Of a stretch of DNA of 64,000 nt, positions 63,572-64,000 are shown one piece after another. The stretch is from QWPN01 sp964498325 (lineage in GTDB: Bacteria; Planctomycetota; Planctomycetia; Pirellulales; UBA1268), in contig CAZCHF010000001.1 in the NCBI GenBank assembly GCA_964498325.1, positions 201,350-265,349 on the forward strand. Reading direction: 5' to 3'. The stretch's first letter is position 1. The number at the start of each line of letters is the position of its first letter. Both the position numbers and the translations under genes were made by a program. The notes beneath the pieces are model-generated. The model did not search any database. It had not been told where the DNA came from and saw nothing but the letters and a program-made list of their open reading frames with translations.

Positions 63572-64000
63572 TGCAATCACCCAGTTTTTGATAGACCCCA
63601 TAACCGGCGGGCGCCTGCCAATTCGTGCCCCCAAATTCCACCGCGTCGTCGATGAATCGCGTCGAGCCGTCGAAAAATAAGAATAACCCGCCGCCCACGT
63701 GAGCGCTTCCGAAGCAGAAAGCAGTACCCAGGTTGTTCGGCGGCATGTTTATCGGATAGTAGGCCAACCGTGCGATGCCGGAGCCATGACGCCCATTGCT
63801 GTGGGCAGTCGAACCCATCCAGTTGCCTCCGGTATACCCGTCCGCATACGGCGGAGCTGCATTGCGATGAAACATCTCACCAGCCATGAACGTGTTCGAC
63901 AACCCATCCGCTATCGCCGCGGCCGGGTGGCCTTGAACGGCAGGCATTGACCCCTCCCCAGTTTCTGTACCAGTGCTCATGAGAGAGTTGGGGAACAAGA
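63543..64000 (-). CDS. DUF1559 (type-IV-pilin-like) protein, C-terminal part
   Basis: The last 151 visible residues; the 5' end lies past the window edge. DGLSNTFMAGE and SAHVGGGLFLFFDGS, followed by TRFIDDAV, are the C-terminal hallmark of the DUF1559/SBP_bac_10 family, whose N-terminus normally carries a pilin-like prepilin helix. These proteins are abundant in planctomycetes and thought to be surface-displayed. The lipoprotein gene overlaps its end. Confidence 0.9.
   Translation of the reverse strand, partial: LFPNSLMSTGTETGEGSMPAVQGHPAAAIADGLSNTFMAGEMFHRNAAPPYADGYTGGNWMGSTAHSNGRHGSGIARLAYYPINMPPNNLGTAFCFGSAHVGGGLFLFFDGSTRFIDDAVEFGGTNWQAPAGYGVYQKLGDCNDGQPISEY

Noticed and set aside
1..64000. 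CRISPR array, rRNA, prophage or replication origin
   Set aside because: No regularly spaced direct repeats, rRNA-like sequence, phage genes or origin-type repeats were seen.

Overview
The window comes from a high-GC planctomycete, most likely Pirellulales-like. Evidence: a BBP7 outer-membrane barrel (6270-7538), a DUF1559 protein (63543-64000), a PEP-CTERM protein, secreted giants with an LEPR-like N-terminal motif, a DUF2252 protein, ThuA and PQQ-propeller secreted proteins, and small planctomycete-type hypotheticals. No plasmid or phage genes were seen. A 10-N scaffold gap lies at 25678-25687.

Layout. (1) 1-9479: cell-surface and secreted proteins: a >1,975-residue metzincin-containing giant on the minus strand, a BBP7 porin and a second metzincin with PPC and fibronectin-III-like domains. 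(2) 9491-20351: a ThuA-like protein, hflK-hflC, a Bax-inhibitor-1/YccA protein, a CAT-anticodon tRNA that looks like tRNA-Ile2, a 1,671-residue membrane-anchored patatin, a GNAT acetyltransferase and a NagD-like HAD phosphatase behind a strikingly structured leader. (3) 20352-27388: a decayed small-protein/nucleotidyltransferase pair, a PEP-CTERM protein, an EEP nuclease/phosphatase, ilvE and a LolCD-type lipoprotein exporter, interspersed with a short repeat family bounded by terminal inverted repeats. (4) 27478-31083: a four-gene overlapping signalling operon running from a globin-coupled histidine kinase through a tandem receiver protein and a receiver-kinase hybrid to an ANTAR antiterminator. 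(5) 31381-35808: csrA, a 46-residue ORF, lysS, a MoaB/Mog protein, hemB and queD.

(6) 35941-57395: a large surface-polysaccharide locus. It holds the complete dTDP-L-rhamnose set (rfbB, rfbD, rfbA, rfbC) with an unusual epimerase inserted, a sulfotransferase/coiled-coil/double-GT2 fusion, a GT4 transferase, three methyltransferases, an ABC exporter (Wzm/Wzt type), two GT2 transferases, an NAD(P)-binding protein, a second sulfotransferase and an O-antigen ligase with TPRs. Together these suggest a rhamnose-containing, sulfated and methylated glycan exported by an ABC pathway. (7) 57407-64000: DUF2252, a CaMKII-association-like protein, hisI, a candidate pentameric ligand-gated channel, a PQQ-propeller protein, a small hypothetical, a deleted SGNH hydrolase, a lipoprotein and the C-terminus of a DUF1559 protein.

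The most interesting signals are the globin-to-ANTAR phosphorelay operon, the repeat family whose copies all sit just after stop codons, the possible two-state leader before the HAD gene, and two genes that carry internal in-frame deletions but keep both ends.
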